A stretch of 64,000 nucleotides of DNA, taken from positions 682,001 to 746,000 of the forward strand of contig VXBA01002855.1 of NCBI GenBank assembly GCA_013399895.1, in the 5' to 3' direction. The notes under the pieces are model-generated. The model was given only the letters and a program-made list of their open reading frames with translations. It did no database searches and had not been told where the DNA came from. Positions 51,541 to 63,610 of the stretch are shown piece by piece; positions within the stretch are counted from its first letter, which is position 1; each line of letters opens with the position of its first letter. The stretch is from Serilophus lunatus. Its lineage: Eukaryota; Chordata; Aves; Passeriformes; Eurylaimidae. The translations under genes and the position numbers were made by a program.

Positions 51541-54500
51541 TTTTTGGGGAGTAAAGATTGACACTACTTAACAACTAGTCCCTCCGGAGGATATCGTCTC
51601 AAATTACTTGCAAGAACAAATTCATGCAAATTATGCAAGGAAAAAGAGGAGGGTATCTCAGAGGAGATGTTATCCACTCAGTCCTTCCACTTCTCTGAGG
51701 AAACAGCATCTGCTCAACACTTTTAAGGCAAGGAAGTGAAAATTAGTTTTATATAACAGTTGCAGATGTAGAATGCCAAAAGTCAAAGCAATTCATTGTT
51801 CCTTCAAAAGTCTAAAAATTCACAGCTCCTGTGATCCACTGGAAACTTGATGGGGGCTGTAACAAACAGTTTGAAGAACTCTCCCATGGAAAATATCAGT
51901 TGTGGGAGCACAGAGGAGTGATGTAAGCAACGGAACCTATAAAACCAAAAATATATATATTTCAGGTGACATAAGAGATGGCAGAGATCAGAGGCTCTGG
52001 ATGTCACTGATATTCTCCAAGATGGAGCACAGAGGGAAAAAAACCTCCCAATGTTGCATACTGCAACTGCATGAATGAGCAGCTGTTCAGCACAGATATT
52101 TGAATGATGTTGGAAAATAAACTTCAATAAAAGATGGCTCATGCTTCAGGATTGCCTTGGGAAAGAGGTCATGGCGAAAGGAGTTATGAGCTCTGTTACA
52201 GCTAATGAGTAAAAAGCAATCAGTGAGATGTACGTAGCCACTGACACTATAACTGGTTTGGAAATGTTATAAAAATGGGAAAAATTGTAATGATTGCAAG
52301 CATCCTGATCCAAGGATGAAAAGGCTTAATGTGGGCCAGACCATCTCATTAGCTCTTGTACTCTCCTTGCCATTAGGAGCACTGTGGTGAGTAGTGCTGA
52401 ACATGATGTAAAAGGCAATCCCCTCCACAACTGCCCATTCTCACCATGCTCTTCACAACCACGTCACTGGTGCAAATCACATTCTGCATAACTGTGGAAA
52501 GGTAGCCATCAAGAGAGGAGCACAAGGGCTACAGTTCTCTTTCCATCACCTACACATACAGAGATGAGATCTCTCCATTCGTCTATTGCACTTTTTCCAG
52601 AAGAAATGCCATCATTTGACCTTCCCTATCACAGCAATTGCTGAACAGTCCTCTCTTTCGATGGCAAGAAAAGTACATGGTACAGAGGGAAGAGGTAAGA
52701 TTGGCATCTTTTTTTTCAGCTCTTATAAAGAAATGAACTCTTTCCTCCAAAAGAAAATGTCACGTTTATTTCCAGAGTGCAGTCTTATAAGGAGCCCAAG
52801 CAGTCTCTGAAGCTTGACTGAGCTAGATGGAAATGGGGAAGGAGGGACAAGCACCACAGCAGATAGGAGTGTACAGCAGTGCTCCTCTGCTTTAAAATTA
52901 AACGTTTCAAAACAACTCTTCCTTCTTCTAATTTTTAATGCGGAACTATTTTCCAAGAAACTCTGAATTGATAGTACCTCTTTTTTAAATTAATTTGGCT
53001 ACACTACAGAGAGATGGAAAAGACAATCCAGAGGACACAGGTTACTCTGCATTTCCAACTGGTGGTCTTTAACAATACACACAGATTAATGCTTCCAAGG
53101 ACCCTGAAATGTAAATAGGAAAACTTCTCATTTTACAGATGAGGGAACTCAGAGACAGAATGATTCTGTGACTGCTGGGGTCAGAGTGTAGCAGTGTTAC
53201 CTATTTCATCTGTCAGTCTCTGCTGCCCTTTCCCACAGTGGATGATCTTCTCTCACAAATTAATAACCAATATTACAACAGGCCACAAGTCTCAATTTGC
53301 TCTTTCCTTTCCCTGAATAGGGTTTATCTAACTTTCCTCATCTCACTCTCCATTCTGACCTTTTCTGCTTTCCTCTTTTCTTCATTGATGCTTTAAGCTG
53401 TGTACATTATGGGGAAAGTAGGGCTAAAATAACACGTCATACTTTACCCTGAAGGCTGTGAATATTGTGATCATTCTTACCTGTTTCAGCAAGGGGTTCA
53501 AAATTCTTCTATGTCTTCTACTGTCATGAGACGTACCCTTGAGGTTAGGAGAAATACTATTCATAATGTAGAGTAGATGGCAGGAGAAAACAGTCTGAAC
53601 ATAAGGTGTTCTAGGTAGTGACTAGAAAACAAAGCTTTTAAACTGAATAATGATATTCTGAAACGGACCCAAACTCTGTGGAAGGCCAGCCTATGGAGGG
53701 AAGCAAACCTCTTAGGCAGCAGGGTAACTATTAGTGAACAGGTGCACCTGAAGACAGAACAGAATTATCCCCTTTCCAATGCTTGGTGGGAAAAAGCCAT
53801 TTATTTGTTTGTTGGACATTCTCTTGTATGTGGAAATTGATCTAACTTGAGCACAATTCTGAAAAAAAGACAAGTTTTCTTCTTCAGGTATGATCTGGAT
53901 AACCTCGCAGTTCCTTTGCCAGGTACTGAAGCATCCTGCAGCAACGGGGGATAGGCACCACCCCAACCACAAGTAGGTATATTATACATTTCTGTGGAGT
54001 GCCTTTTCTCAGAAATCTGTCAACTTCTTTGAAAGATATTAGGTCCTGTGACAGCTGCATGATTACTGCCCACCAAAGAAGGTTGACATATTCTGCTCAG
54101 GTCTCCTTACAGAGCAGTCCTGTATTTGTAATTGAGTTTGTGACATGGCCAACATATGCCAAAATGGTTACCTGAATGACAATCATGTGACTGACTGGAT
54201 AGATAGTTTAGGAATATCTGAGTACAGCCTGTGAATACCAAAGTGCCTTTTGAATTACATTTCACCAGCATATAAAACCTAGAAGCACCAATCTTTGGAA
54301 CCCTCTCTTGCTGTGAGATCTGAGCTTGAAAGTAGATATATTTAAATGTTAGTAGTTCTATATCTTGCAGTGAAAAGCATGAGCTTTCTGTTAATAAAAT
54401 ACAGAACCAAATAGACTTAATTAATTCACCTATGAAGCATTTATTCATCTCTGTAGGGTTTTATTCTTCAGTGTGTGGCGAAGGACAATGCAAATGGAGA

Positions 54501-54564
54501 CCTAGATATCTGAATACTGTGGAGTGGTCAATAGGTTCTTTCTCCCATTTGTTTCTTATTTTTC

Positions 54565-54578
54565 TTTTTTTTTTTTTT
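54565..54578. repeat. (T)14 tract
   Basis: Run of 14 thymines preceded by a T-rich stretch; simple repeat. Confidence 0.8.
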
Positions 54579-56333
54579 CATGGGGGCAGACCTACAGATT
54601 AGGCCTGCTAGCCCTGAGCTCAAGCACAAAATCTCTTCCTATGCTGCTGGACTTTACTTGTATGAAATGTGCTTTTTGATAGCTAGGAATGATCCCATGA
54701 TTAGCAGAGTAACTGCTAAGAAACAATGCAAAGAAAAGAAGTTGATTTGCACTTTGAAAATTATTTTTTCAAGTACATGTCTACTTGTTGGGTAGAATTC
54801 TGTGAAAAATAAATTTGTGAATGCAAAGACTGACTTGAGTGCTTCTTCGGTAAAAGAAACAAACAAAAAATAATGTATAATTAAAAGTTTTGTTTTCTTC
54901 AGGATTTCAGACGTTTTGAGTCACTACCCACATTTTGAAAGTTTGATAGCTATTTATTAAATAAAATGAATCTTAATATCATTGTATTTCTCCATTGAAA
55001 GAGTTTTCAAACAAGTCTTTTGGCCAGAGTTATATATACTAATTCAATGTTAAGCTTGAGAAAGATAACTAACTAGAAAAAAGTCTATTTTTTTTCTGAA
55101 GACTTAAAATGCATATTGCAAAATGTCTATTACATTGGATACGCTGATAATTCTGATTAATGGAACCATTTTGGTTCCACACCTCCTTTATCCTTGATCT
55201 GATGCTGAGTAAAGTACCACAGCAATATGTCAAGCATCAATACTGGATATTAGGAGAAAACATAAATAAAACATTGATGGGAGTTACTAGCTTTCTTCAA
55301 AACAACCTAGCCATCTGTTTATATGCTGGCATTTAAACACTTAACTGTAAATACGTGTGTCCCAGTTCAATAGTAAATTAGATGAATTTGATGCCATTGA
55401 CCAATGTGTTCTCTATCTTAAAATTTCCACTCATAGGATTAATAAAGTCTACTAGCAAGAACATTACTATTTAAATCATGATCAGCAAAGGCCAGAAGTT
55501 CATTCTCACATATTGCTGAAAAAGGGACAAAAATAAGCAGACCTCAGGAATAATGATCTCCGTTTAGCTAATTAATTAAAACAACGTAAGGTAACCTAGG
55601 AATAAGAATACCCCTGAGAGATGTTTTTCATTGCTTTCAAGATCATGGATACAGTACAAAGTAAAGTCATCTTTTGATGTTAGATGAGTGGAAGCAGCTT
55701 CAATGGTGTATTTTTTCTGCTGTTTTGAAGTTAGCACCATGTTCCTATTTGTTCTGTCACAGTACAGTCCCCTCTGTTTTTATTTAACCAAAAAGTACTC
55801 TTAAAACACAGTATGCTAATATTCACATTAAATATTACTGAGAGCATAGTAAAATGTTAGTAAATGGTAATTGTTAGAAACTCAAGTATGAATAGGCAAT
55901 ACTATAGTTAGCCTGATCCAAGCAGAGCTGGCATGAATTAAACTTGCATTTCCTAGACTTTCTCACAGTGTTGCACAGGACACGGGAGTATGATTTCAGC
56001 TCAACTCTGGTTTGAAATTTAAACTTAAGTTTCAACTGACATTTTCATTGTGCTAATTATACTTCAAACTTCTACCTCAAGCTCCTGCCCCACTGTGCCA
56101 TGCTTTAAAAATAGCATATGCAACTCATACAACCCTCCTGAAGAGATGGAATAGGATAATTTACATATTTATCAAACATTGTAAGTAAAGGCACACAGTG
56201 CAGTGCCACACTGAATTTTGAAGGAAGGCTCCAGTAGCAACTGAGATTACTGCACTGGAAAACACACAACAGTCAGTCTGTTGACATATCTGTGAATACA
56301 GGTAGGGGAAACTATAAAATGGGTACTTAAGAC

Positions 56334-56348
56334 AAAAAAAAAAAAAAA
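56334..56348. repeat. (A)15 tract
   Basis: Run of 15 adenines; simple repeat. Confidence 0.8.
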
Positions 56349-59300
56349 GATAAATAACTCCATTCAGCAGTGCAGCTGTGTTCTGCAGGGGCACAGAGAA
56401 CATCCTTGATCTCTCATTCTCTGCTAGGAGTGCAGTAGAGACAGTACACGTGGCTGGCCAGGAAGGACACTCATCCATCAGCTGCTAGCCAGCCAGCCCA
56501 GCAGTAATGAGGGACTCCAGAGAGAGCCTGGTTCACTTCTCATTCACTTGCTCTGAAGTGTAAAATGGAAACCCTCATTATAAAACAACCCAAAAGCTGA
56601 AAGAAGAATTTGTTGTTGAAATCGTGGGACAAGACTAAAATCAGACACCTGCTAGTCATAACTTCTTTCCTGGGCAAAGATTTCTGGCTGGCGATACCAA
56701 AAGAGCTACTTGAAGACAGTCACATCTTAACGTCACAGAGATGGGGGTAATAAAAATGACTGTACCACTAAAAGCAGCTCATTTCTAAGTCTGCACCACT
56801 TCACCACTCAAAATACTTCAGAGAAACATTTCAACATGCTGAAAGACAAAGGAAAGCCCTGAGGATCCAATTCATTCTTGCCCTGGAGTTTTGTCAGTAT
56901 ATCTCCAGGGCCTGACTTTGCATCTCAGATGGCTTCAGCTGCAATTATTTAAGACATGACCACCCAGGCTCCAGATGTGACTACTCCAGCACAGGAGGCA
57001 GCAAATCAAATAGGTGGAAGGTCTTCAGCTAGGGCTGTCCTCCCACCCGAGCCCACACCACCAACCAGAGGTGGAGATCCACTCCTGACACACACTTGTT
57101 CCTGCTGCAACTGCGATGGGAACAACCTCCACCGGCCAGGACACAAAAGAGAATGCTGGGACTTGCAACACCTACTTCTGTTGCAGAAAATACTCAGAAG
57201 CCTGGGCTGTGGAAGGTCAGCCCTGCCCAGTTATTTGTAGGGGTGATTTATCATGACAGGGCCCTGCTTGTCTTTCCCGTCCATTTGTGGGAGGTTAGGG
57301 CTCCTGAAACAGGAAGGGAGTGGATAAATCCAGGCAATAATGTTTCTAGTCAAAAAGCAAGATGCCAGAAATCTACTCCACAGGAGTCTTCAGTAATCCT
57401 GATTTTATAGCTAAAAAGGTATTGTTTCTTTATTGTAGAACAGGCATTCACCAAGCTGGCCTTTTATCCAGTGCAGACATGAAAATGGGAAATATGTATG
57501 GGCCTTACCCTATAATTAGGGTGCATTCAGAAGTGTCACAGGCTTCCCAGGCAGGCAAATGTAAAGCACTGTGACTCATTACTAAAAGCTGTGACTGCTC
57601 TCAGGGAATTTGTAAAATTTTCCTTAAAAGCTGATCGGTTCCTTCTTCTTCGATGGGATGTCAGGATTTGAAGAGCCTGATGGGGACTGAAGTGTCAAAC
57701 AGCTGATAAGCCAGATAAAGCTATTTGCGCCAACTGTCACCAGCCCTAGAGGTGATGAAGGAAATCTTTTACCCACCTAACCCCAGGGAAATAAATAGGT
57801 TAGTCAGACTGAAGCAGTAAGGAGCTGTCCAGGATCCTTTTTCTTAATAACACACTCAGGATGAGCCAATTTAGTCATGTAAATTTTAATTATTACTTTT
57901 TCATAAAAACATCCATCACCTTATGAATAATGCCTGCCTCATGTATGTTTCTTTCTGACCTCAACTCAGTCAAGCAAGTTTGACTTTGTAATTATCTTGC
58001 TTTCTATGAGCTGGCATGAATGAGTATATTGGCTCTATTACTACCAGACTATAAACTTTCTGCTTTCACTCAAACTTTGGTCTTTCGGAGCCAAAGCATT
58101 TATGGAGCCAAAGGTTTCCAATCTAAGAAGTCTGTAGATGGCACTAAGACATATGCTTGTGTATATACTTACAGATAATTCAGTCTGAGATGGTTTAGGG
58201 GTGGAATATCTCTGTTTGTAACATGGAAATGAAAATCTTACAAAGCCTTCGACATTATTCACTACAACAGCTTTCACAGCAGATTACCACACACACCAAA
58301 AATGACAATGCTATTTTACTACTCCCCGTGTGAGAAAAGGGGCAGATTTCATACTGAAAGTTTTTCAAAAATGCTGGTCTGCCAGGATTGTATCTGTAGA
58401 GCCAAGTTCTCCCTAACTTATGATTACACACTGCACTGTTGAAATTATTTTAAGGAATTTTTGAAGTTGCTTATAGACCTATTGTTCTCACACTCTGGTA
58501 AAGGCAAAAGTCTGCAAGTATTTACATTTTACTCTACTATAGTCAAACCACAATACTGTACTAAAAATTAAATGTGTTAAAGCAAGCTGAAATTACCCAT
58601 ATCTGTACATCAAGGATAATTTTTCAATTAAAATTTCAAGCGAAAAAAAGTCTTTGTGACATTGCCTGCAGATGAAATAATGCTTATTTATTGATGGAAA
58701 TAGCCTTATGAAATATAAATTACTATTGTCTAGTAGACAGACCAATTCCACATGAATTTTCTCTACTTAATTTTTCTCATTTTTCCTACAGCTTTCCAAG
58801 TAAAATGAAAATTATAGATGTTAGAAGCTTATGAATGCAAGGTGCCTTCAACAAAAAATAAAGTATGGATTTTTTTAAGGCACTGATACTCATTTGACAT
58901 GCAGACACTTGATTCATATGAATGACTCCAGGAACTCCAAAGGGGCCACTATGTTTTTTTCTTGCATCAATAATCCACACACAAAGACAGAATTTACACA
59001 ATAGAATACAAGAACTCCATGAGAACATTGAAATACAAACATTTCCACATGACTTTTTGCTTCAAAAACGTGCATCTACCTTGTGCTTAACCTTAATCTG
59101 CCCATTAAAAATCAGTACTCAACTGACCATTTAGTCTTTTAGTGTGCAAAATACAACTGTCAAATACAATGTATATGAAACAGTAGGATTTACTGTCTAC
59201 TTCATGGGATTATGATGAAGATTAATTAATATCTGTAGTGCTTTAGTGCATGCTAAGTATTTTTCAGTGGATTTAGATACAGCAGCTATTCAACATTATA

Positions 59301-60092
59301 AAGAACTCTGGTTAAACAGCTAACTCCTGTCTTAAAAAACAATTGGTGAAGTTCCCCTCCTGGCTTTACTCAAGCATCTAAGGATTCAGAGAAAGTAAAG
59401 GTATCCCGAAGACTCCTCTAAGCATCCCAAGTTCCAGGGATTGTGACAGGCTGCACTAGAGCAGTCCCAAGACTACTGCTGAGCTACTGCAGCCTCCAGA
59501 AAGTGGTTCTTCAAACAAGAACAACTGAAGCACAACAGTGTTCTTGGCTCTTGCCTTCATCTCTTGCCCCCAGACCCTTCCCCATCTTTCCTCCACCATA
59601 TTTCCATGCCAGGATCTGTGAAGTGGCAGCACAAAACCAGCAGATGGGCTAAACACCAGCTGACAAGAGGACCAGGAGGTGGTTTCCTAATGGTTGGTTC
59701 CTGTCCACTGCCACACTGAGTTGATTTCTCAGTTTGAGGACAAAGAACTTACCCCTGCTGCTCTGTAAATTCTTGAGGACACAAATTAATTGAAACATAG
59801 TAGGGACATTGTTCTTTAGGAGCTTATTCTTCCTTCATAACCCCCAAAAAATCCACAGCATCACAATGTCAGAACAATCCTATTTATGGTGATGAATTTA
59901 AGGCACAACGAGATGAGCCGCAGCTACTGACTCTGTTGCAGGCTTCCTGTACTCACTTCTGTAAGTCACTACATCTCTTCCTGGCCCGAGGTTTTTGACC
60001 AATCTACTTTCCCAGCACTCTGTTAAAGTTGTTAATTATCTTGGGAAAGGCATACTGGATATTTGTACAAGATCTACCTTACAAGAACTAGC

Positions 60093-60117
60093 TGCTACTA
60101 TGACTTGCTACTATGAC
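60093..60117. repeat. 13-bp tandem duplication
   Basis: tgctactatgac occurs twice, at 60093-60104 and 60106-60117, separated by one T. A recent small duplication. Confidence 0.8.
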
Positions 60118-60860
60118 ACTAATTACTAATAAAAACACAATCTAACTTTTACCCTATCTATTTTTTAAAATAAGTATTTTGTTAATTTCCTGATTCTGCA
60201 GCTTGTGCCCATCTCTCTGTGGTGCTGCAATAGAGCTTCTACAGGGGCTTTAACACAATTGGAATGGGAACACAGAACAGAGAGATACATTGCCAGATTC
60301 AGATGTATTTACTGTCAGGAAACAATGATTTTGTGATAAAGAAGATGAAGTATACAACTGTAAATACTAAGTAGTATTTTCTGTTAAACTGTTCTTAATC
60401 ATGAAAAATGTATCCTGGATTTATTTTACCATCTGTACACTCTTAAAATGGTTGGGGCGAGGACATCAAGAAATGACTTTTCCATCCCTCATAGTTTTCT
60501 TCTGAGAAGCAGCAAATCCCTTTCACTCTAGATCTGGTCTACTACACTGTTTGTTATCTAAGAATTTCGTGTCAGACAGAGGAGGCTGAACTGTGAATTC
60601 CTAAACCTAGAAAAACATTTTCAGGTGTCTGTGCAGCCCCAGGCAGCTGTTAAACCTCTGTGTACGAACAGAAAGTTCATACCTGTGCTCTGACAGAACA
60701 GGGACGGACATGGACGCAAAAAGACATTGGGCTTCTGAGAGAAACATCTACCATCTTTGCAAGTAAGGCTTGTTAAAAAAAAACAAAACCAAAGAACACA
60801 ACACCAACAAAACACAAACGATAAAGGCAAGCGATGGGAGAAAAAGTATGTAGGCCTCAC

Positions 60861-60951
60861 CTTGAGTGCCCAGGACTTCCTCAGGAGGGCTCTGCACCTC
60901 ACAATGCACTTCCACAAGTAGAGCACCCAACAGACTGACAGAGAAAAGCAT
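60861..60951 (-). CDS. Candidate first coding exon, signal-peptide-like (unconfirmed)
   Basis: On the minus strand an ATG at 60951 opens 30 codons that look like a secretory signal: a hydrophobic core (LFSVSLLGALLVEV) followed by Cys and a polar, acidic segment (EVQSPPEEVLG). At 60861/60860 the sequence reads CTCAAG|GTGAGG, a strong splice donor. It would cut the codon after its first base (phase 1), which is common for exons leading into immunoglobulin-like and other extracellular domains. Upstream on the minus strand lie a pyrimidine-rich tract and possible acceptors (after 60980 or 60966). The CpG island at 62380-63610 would sit upstream of it on this strand. No downstream exon was found and I recognise no family. 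Chance is a real alternative: a signal-like stretch plus a donor is not rare in 64 kb. Confidence 0.22.
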
Positions 60952-60965
60952 TCATGATGGTACTT

Positions 60966-62379
60966 CTGTTAAAATTACACTGTAGTCAAACCAAGAAGGA
61001 TATGAAAAGACAGAGAGATCACTATATGTAGATTTGTAACAATGGCTATTAAAATTGGTATTTCTTCCTCCCTTTCAAGCTGTGTGGTACCTCTGAGTGC
61101 AGCACTCTTTCTGGGGATGTCAAGATCACAAACATAGCCAAAGAAAATATAACCGCAGAAAAACAAAGTGTCATCCTTTGAGATCTGAAGTCAAAGGAAT
61201 GAATATTCAATCAAATAAATATCTGTTACAGACACACTTTGCTGTAGTAAGTCTGTTTTAATATCGTACAAAAGGTTGTGAAAAAATAAAATCTAGGCTG
61301 GCTTTTCTTTTAGTCCTTGTTAAAAGGGCTTTCTTAATTTTCACTTTGTATGCTGAGAGCCACAGAAGCCACACAACCTGTAGTAGCTGATGTGGTGTGT
61401 AACTCATGAACAATCTGTTTACTTTCATTCTGTAGACACACACTCTCCTAGTACTTTTTTTTCAGACTGCAAATTTTCACCTGAAATAAAATAAACTTTT
61501 AAACACTTAATCCTGACTTTCAAAGCTCCAGCAAGCCTCACCTTGAGCATCATCAACAAGAATTGGTGTGTGTGTGGGGGGAATGCTCTCAGTGCTGACT
61601 GATAGATTTTTGATATTGCCATGCTTTCCTTTCACTAATTATGCCCAGATTGCTCATCATGCCAGATACTGTTTATGCTAGGAATTTTCTACAGCATACC
61701 TCAGGGGCAAATCGCCTGTAGTGGTGATCTGGGAATTCTCTATAGCCTACTTTAACAAACAAACCTCCAGTATTCCTCCACATCACATCATTCAACTCTC
61801 CTGCCAAATCTTCAGCATACTTTTCAACTGAGCTAACTAACTTCAGCTAACCAGAGAAGGGTATTCCCTGACACACTGATTGTTTATTCCCTCTAGAGCA
61901 CGATATATGCTCCCTGACCCCTTGATCCCACACAAGCTAAGAAAACAGTAGTTTTAAGTCATTAGGCTGTTGATAGTGAAAGCCCTTGAGGTAAAAGCCA
62001 TCGAGGCGAAAGCCCTTGTGCTGGACAGCAACATTAGCCCGGAGACTTCATGTGAATTGCACAAACTTTTAATGTAATTGTTAACCCCTTGTCTGCAGAG
62101 GCCAGTTATCCACAACCCCATTCACTTTTCAGAGATGAGGCCAAATCTTTTATGGAACTGGAATTTAGCACCAGTAAATCCCAAAGTTTGGAACAGTTCC
62201 GTTCTCCCCTTTGGCAGATGGCTTTGGGCAGCTGCCCCAGTGCCGGGCTGGAACACAACCCACACCTCCATCCCGGACCACCTTCCTGTGACACCCACCG
62301 CAACTGCTACCGATTATCCCCTCTCCTCTTTAAAACATTTGGCACGCAAGTGGAACAACTCGCTCTGGTTTGGATGCTG
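60966..62379. other. Noncoding DNA left of the CpG island
   Basis: No supported gene. It contains a three-copy 15-bp repeat, listed separately. Base composition shifts towards GC from about 62.1 kb. Confidence 0.5.
61978..62022. repeat. Three imperfect 15-bp tandem repeats
   Basis: The units gaaagcccttgaggt, aaaagccatcgaggc and gaaagcccttgtgct lie head to tail at 61978, 61993 and 62008. The first and third share gaaagcccttg. The frame stays open over the array, but nothing else suggests coding. Confidence 0.8.
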
Positions 62380-63610
62380 AACACTCCTCTGCAGAGCGCG
62401 GAGGCTGCAGGGCGGCCGGGGTTTCTCCGGCTCCCGCGTGTGACAACGCACCGAGGGCTGGGATTTTTGGTGGCGGCCGGAGAAACCACCAAGGGTCTCA
62501 TTCCAGTGTGTCCCCGTGTCCCCGCCCTGACACCAGGCACAAGGCATGATGTGAGGAGTGAGGTGGGGCGGCCGACACGGCCAAGGCTCGTGAAGACCCC
62601 AAAGCCCCCGGACTTCGCCGCCGCCGGCCACTGGCCTGGCAAAGCCCGCGGGGACTCCCGCGGGCGCGGCGNNNNNNNNNNNNNNNNNNNNNNNNNNNNN
62701 NNNNNNNNNNNNNNNNNNNNNNNNNNNNNNNNNNNNNNNNNNNNNNNNNNNNNNNNNNNNNNNNNNNNNNNNNNNNNNNNNNNNNNNNNNNNNNNNNNNN
62801 NNNNNNNNNNNNNNNNNNNNNNNNNNNNNNNNNNNNNNNNNNNNNNNNNNNNNNNNNNNNNNNNNNNNNNNNNNNNNNNNNNNNNNNNNNNNNNNNNNNN
62901 NNNNNNNNNNNNNNNNNNNNNNNNNNNNNNNNNNNNNNNNNNNNNNNNNNNNNNNNNNNNNNNNNNNNNNNNNNNNNNNNNNNNNNNNNNNNNNNNNNNN
63001 NNNNNNNNNNNNNNNNNNNNNNNNNNNNNNNNNNNNNNNNNNNNNNNNNNNNNNNNNNNNNNNNNNNNNNNNNNNNNNNNNNNNNNNNNNNNNNNNNNNN
63101 NNNNNNNNNNNNNNNNNNNNNNNNNNNNNNNNNNNNNNNNNNNNNNNNNNNNNNNNNNNNNNNNNNNNNNNNNNNNNNNNNNNNNNNNNNNNNNNNNNNN
63201 NNNNNNNNNNNNNNNNNNNNNNNNNNNNNNNNNNNNNNNNNNNNNNNNNNNNNNNNNNNNNNNNNNNNNNNNNNNNNNNNNNNNNNNNNNNNNNNNNNNN
63301 NNNNNNNNNNNNNNNNNNNNNNNNNNNNNNNNNNNNNNNNNNNNNNNNNNNNNNNNNNNNNNNNNNNNNNNNNNNNNNNNNNNNNNNNNNNNNNNNNNNN
63401 NNNNNNNNNNNNNNNNNNNNNNNNNNNNNNNNNNNNNNNNNNNNNNNNNNNNNNNNNNNNNNNNNNNNNNNNNNNNNNNNNNNNNNNNNNNNNNNNNNNN
63501 NNNNNNNNNNNNNNNNNNNNNNNNNNNNNNNNNNNNNNNNGGAGCCGCGCGGGGAGCGGCGGCGGGGAGAGCTGTGCAGAAGGTGCAGTTTGAATTATGC
63601 TTCTTCCCCC
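62380..63610. promoter_or_regulatory. CpG island, probable gene promoter, interrupted by a gap
   Basis: From about 62380 the sequence becomes GC-rich with frequent CpG (gagcgcggagg, gggcggccgg, ctcccgcgtg, ggggcggccgac, cttcgccgccgccgg), up to the N run at 62672. After the gap the first 35 or so bases (ggagccgcgcggggagcggc) are equally CpG-rich, then composition falls. CpG islands of this size outside repeats mark vertebrate promoters. Unlike the CpG-rich LTRs at 10.7 and 33.4 kb, no transposon landmarks are seen. Direction of transcription cannot be fixed; a minus-strand gene would have the candidate exon at 60861-60951 downstream. Confidence 0.6.
62672..63540. other. Assembly gap (869 N) within the CpG island
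   Basis: N run in the middle of the GC-rich region. Any first exon and the transcription start are probably hidden here. Long frames drawn across it (62089-63660 plus, 62307-63821 minus) are artefacts of N. Confidence 0.95.

Larger units (their letters stand above)
49831..60860. other. About 11 kb of noncoding DNA, no confirmed gene
   Basis: No open frame here shows a recognisable domain. Frames of about 100-113 codons (51018-51347, 54107-54448, 56161-56478 on the minus strand) look like chance. Simple repeats are listed separately. If the candidate exon just to the right is real, this interval would be its downstream intron. Confidence 0.5.

Noticed and set aside
51262..51564. Ser/Phe-rich minus-strand frame
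   Set aside because: Shadow of the purine-rich tract on the plus strand.
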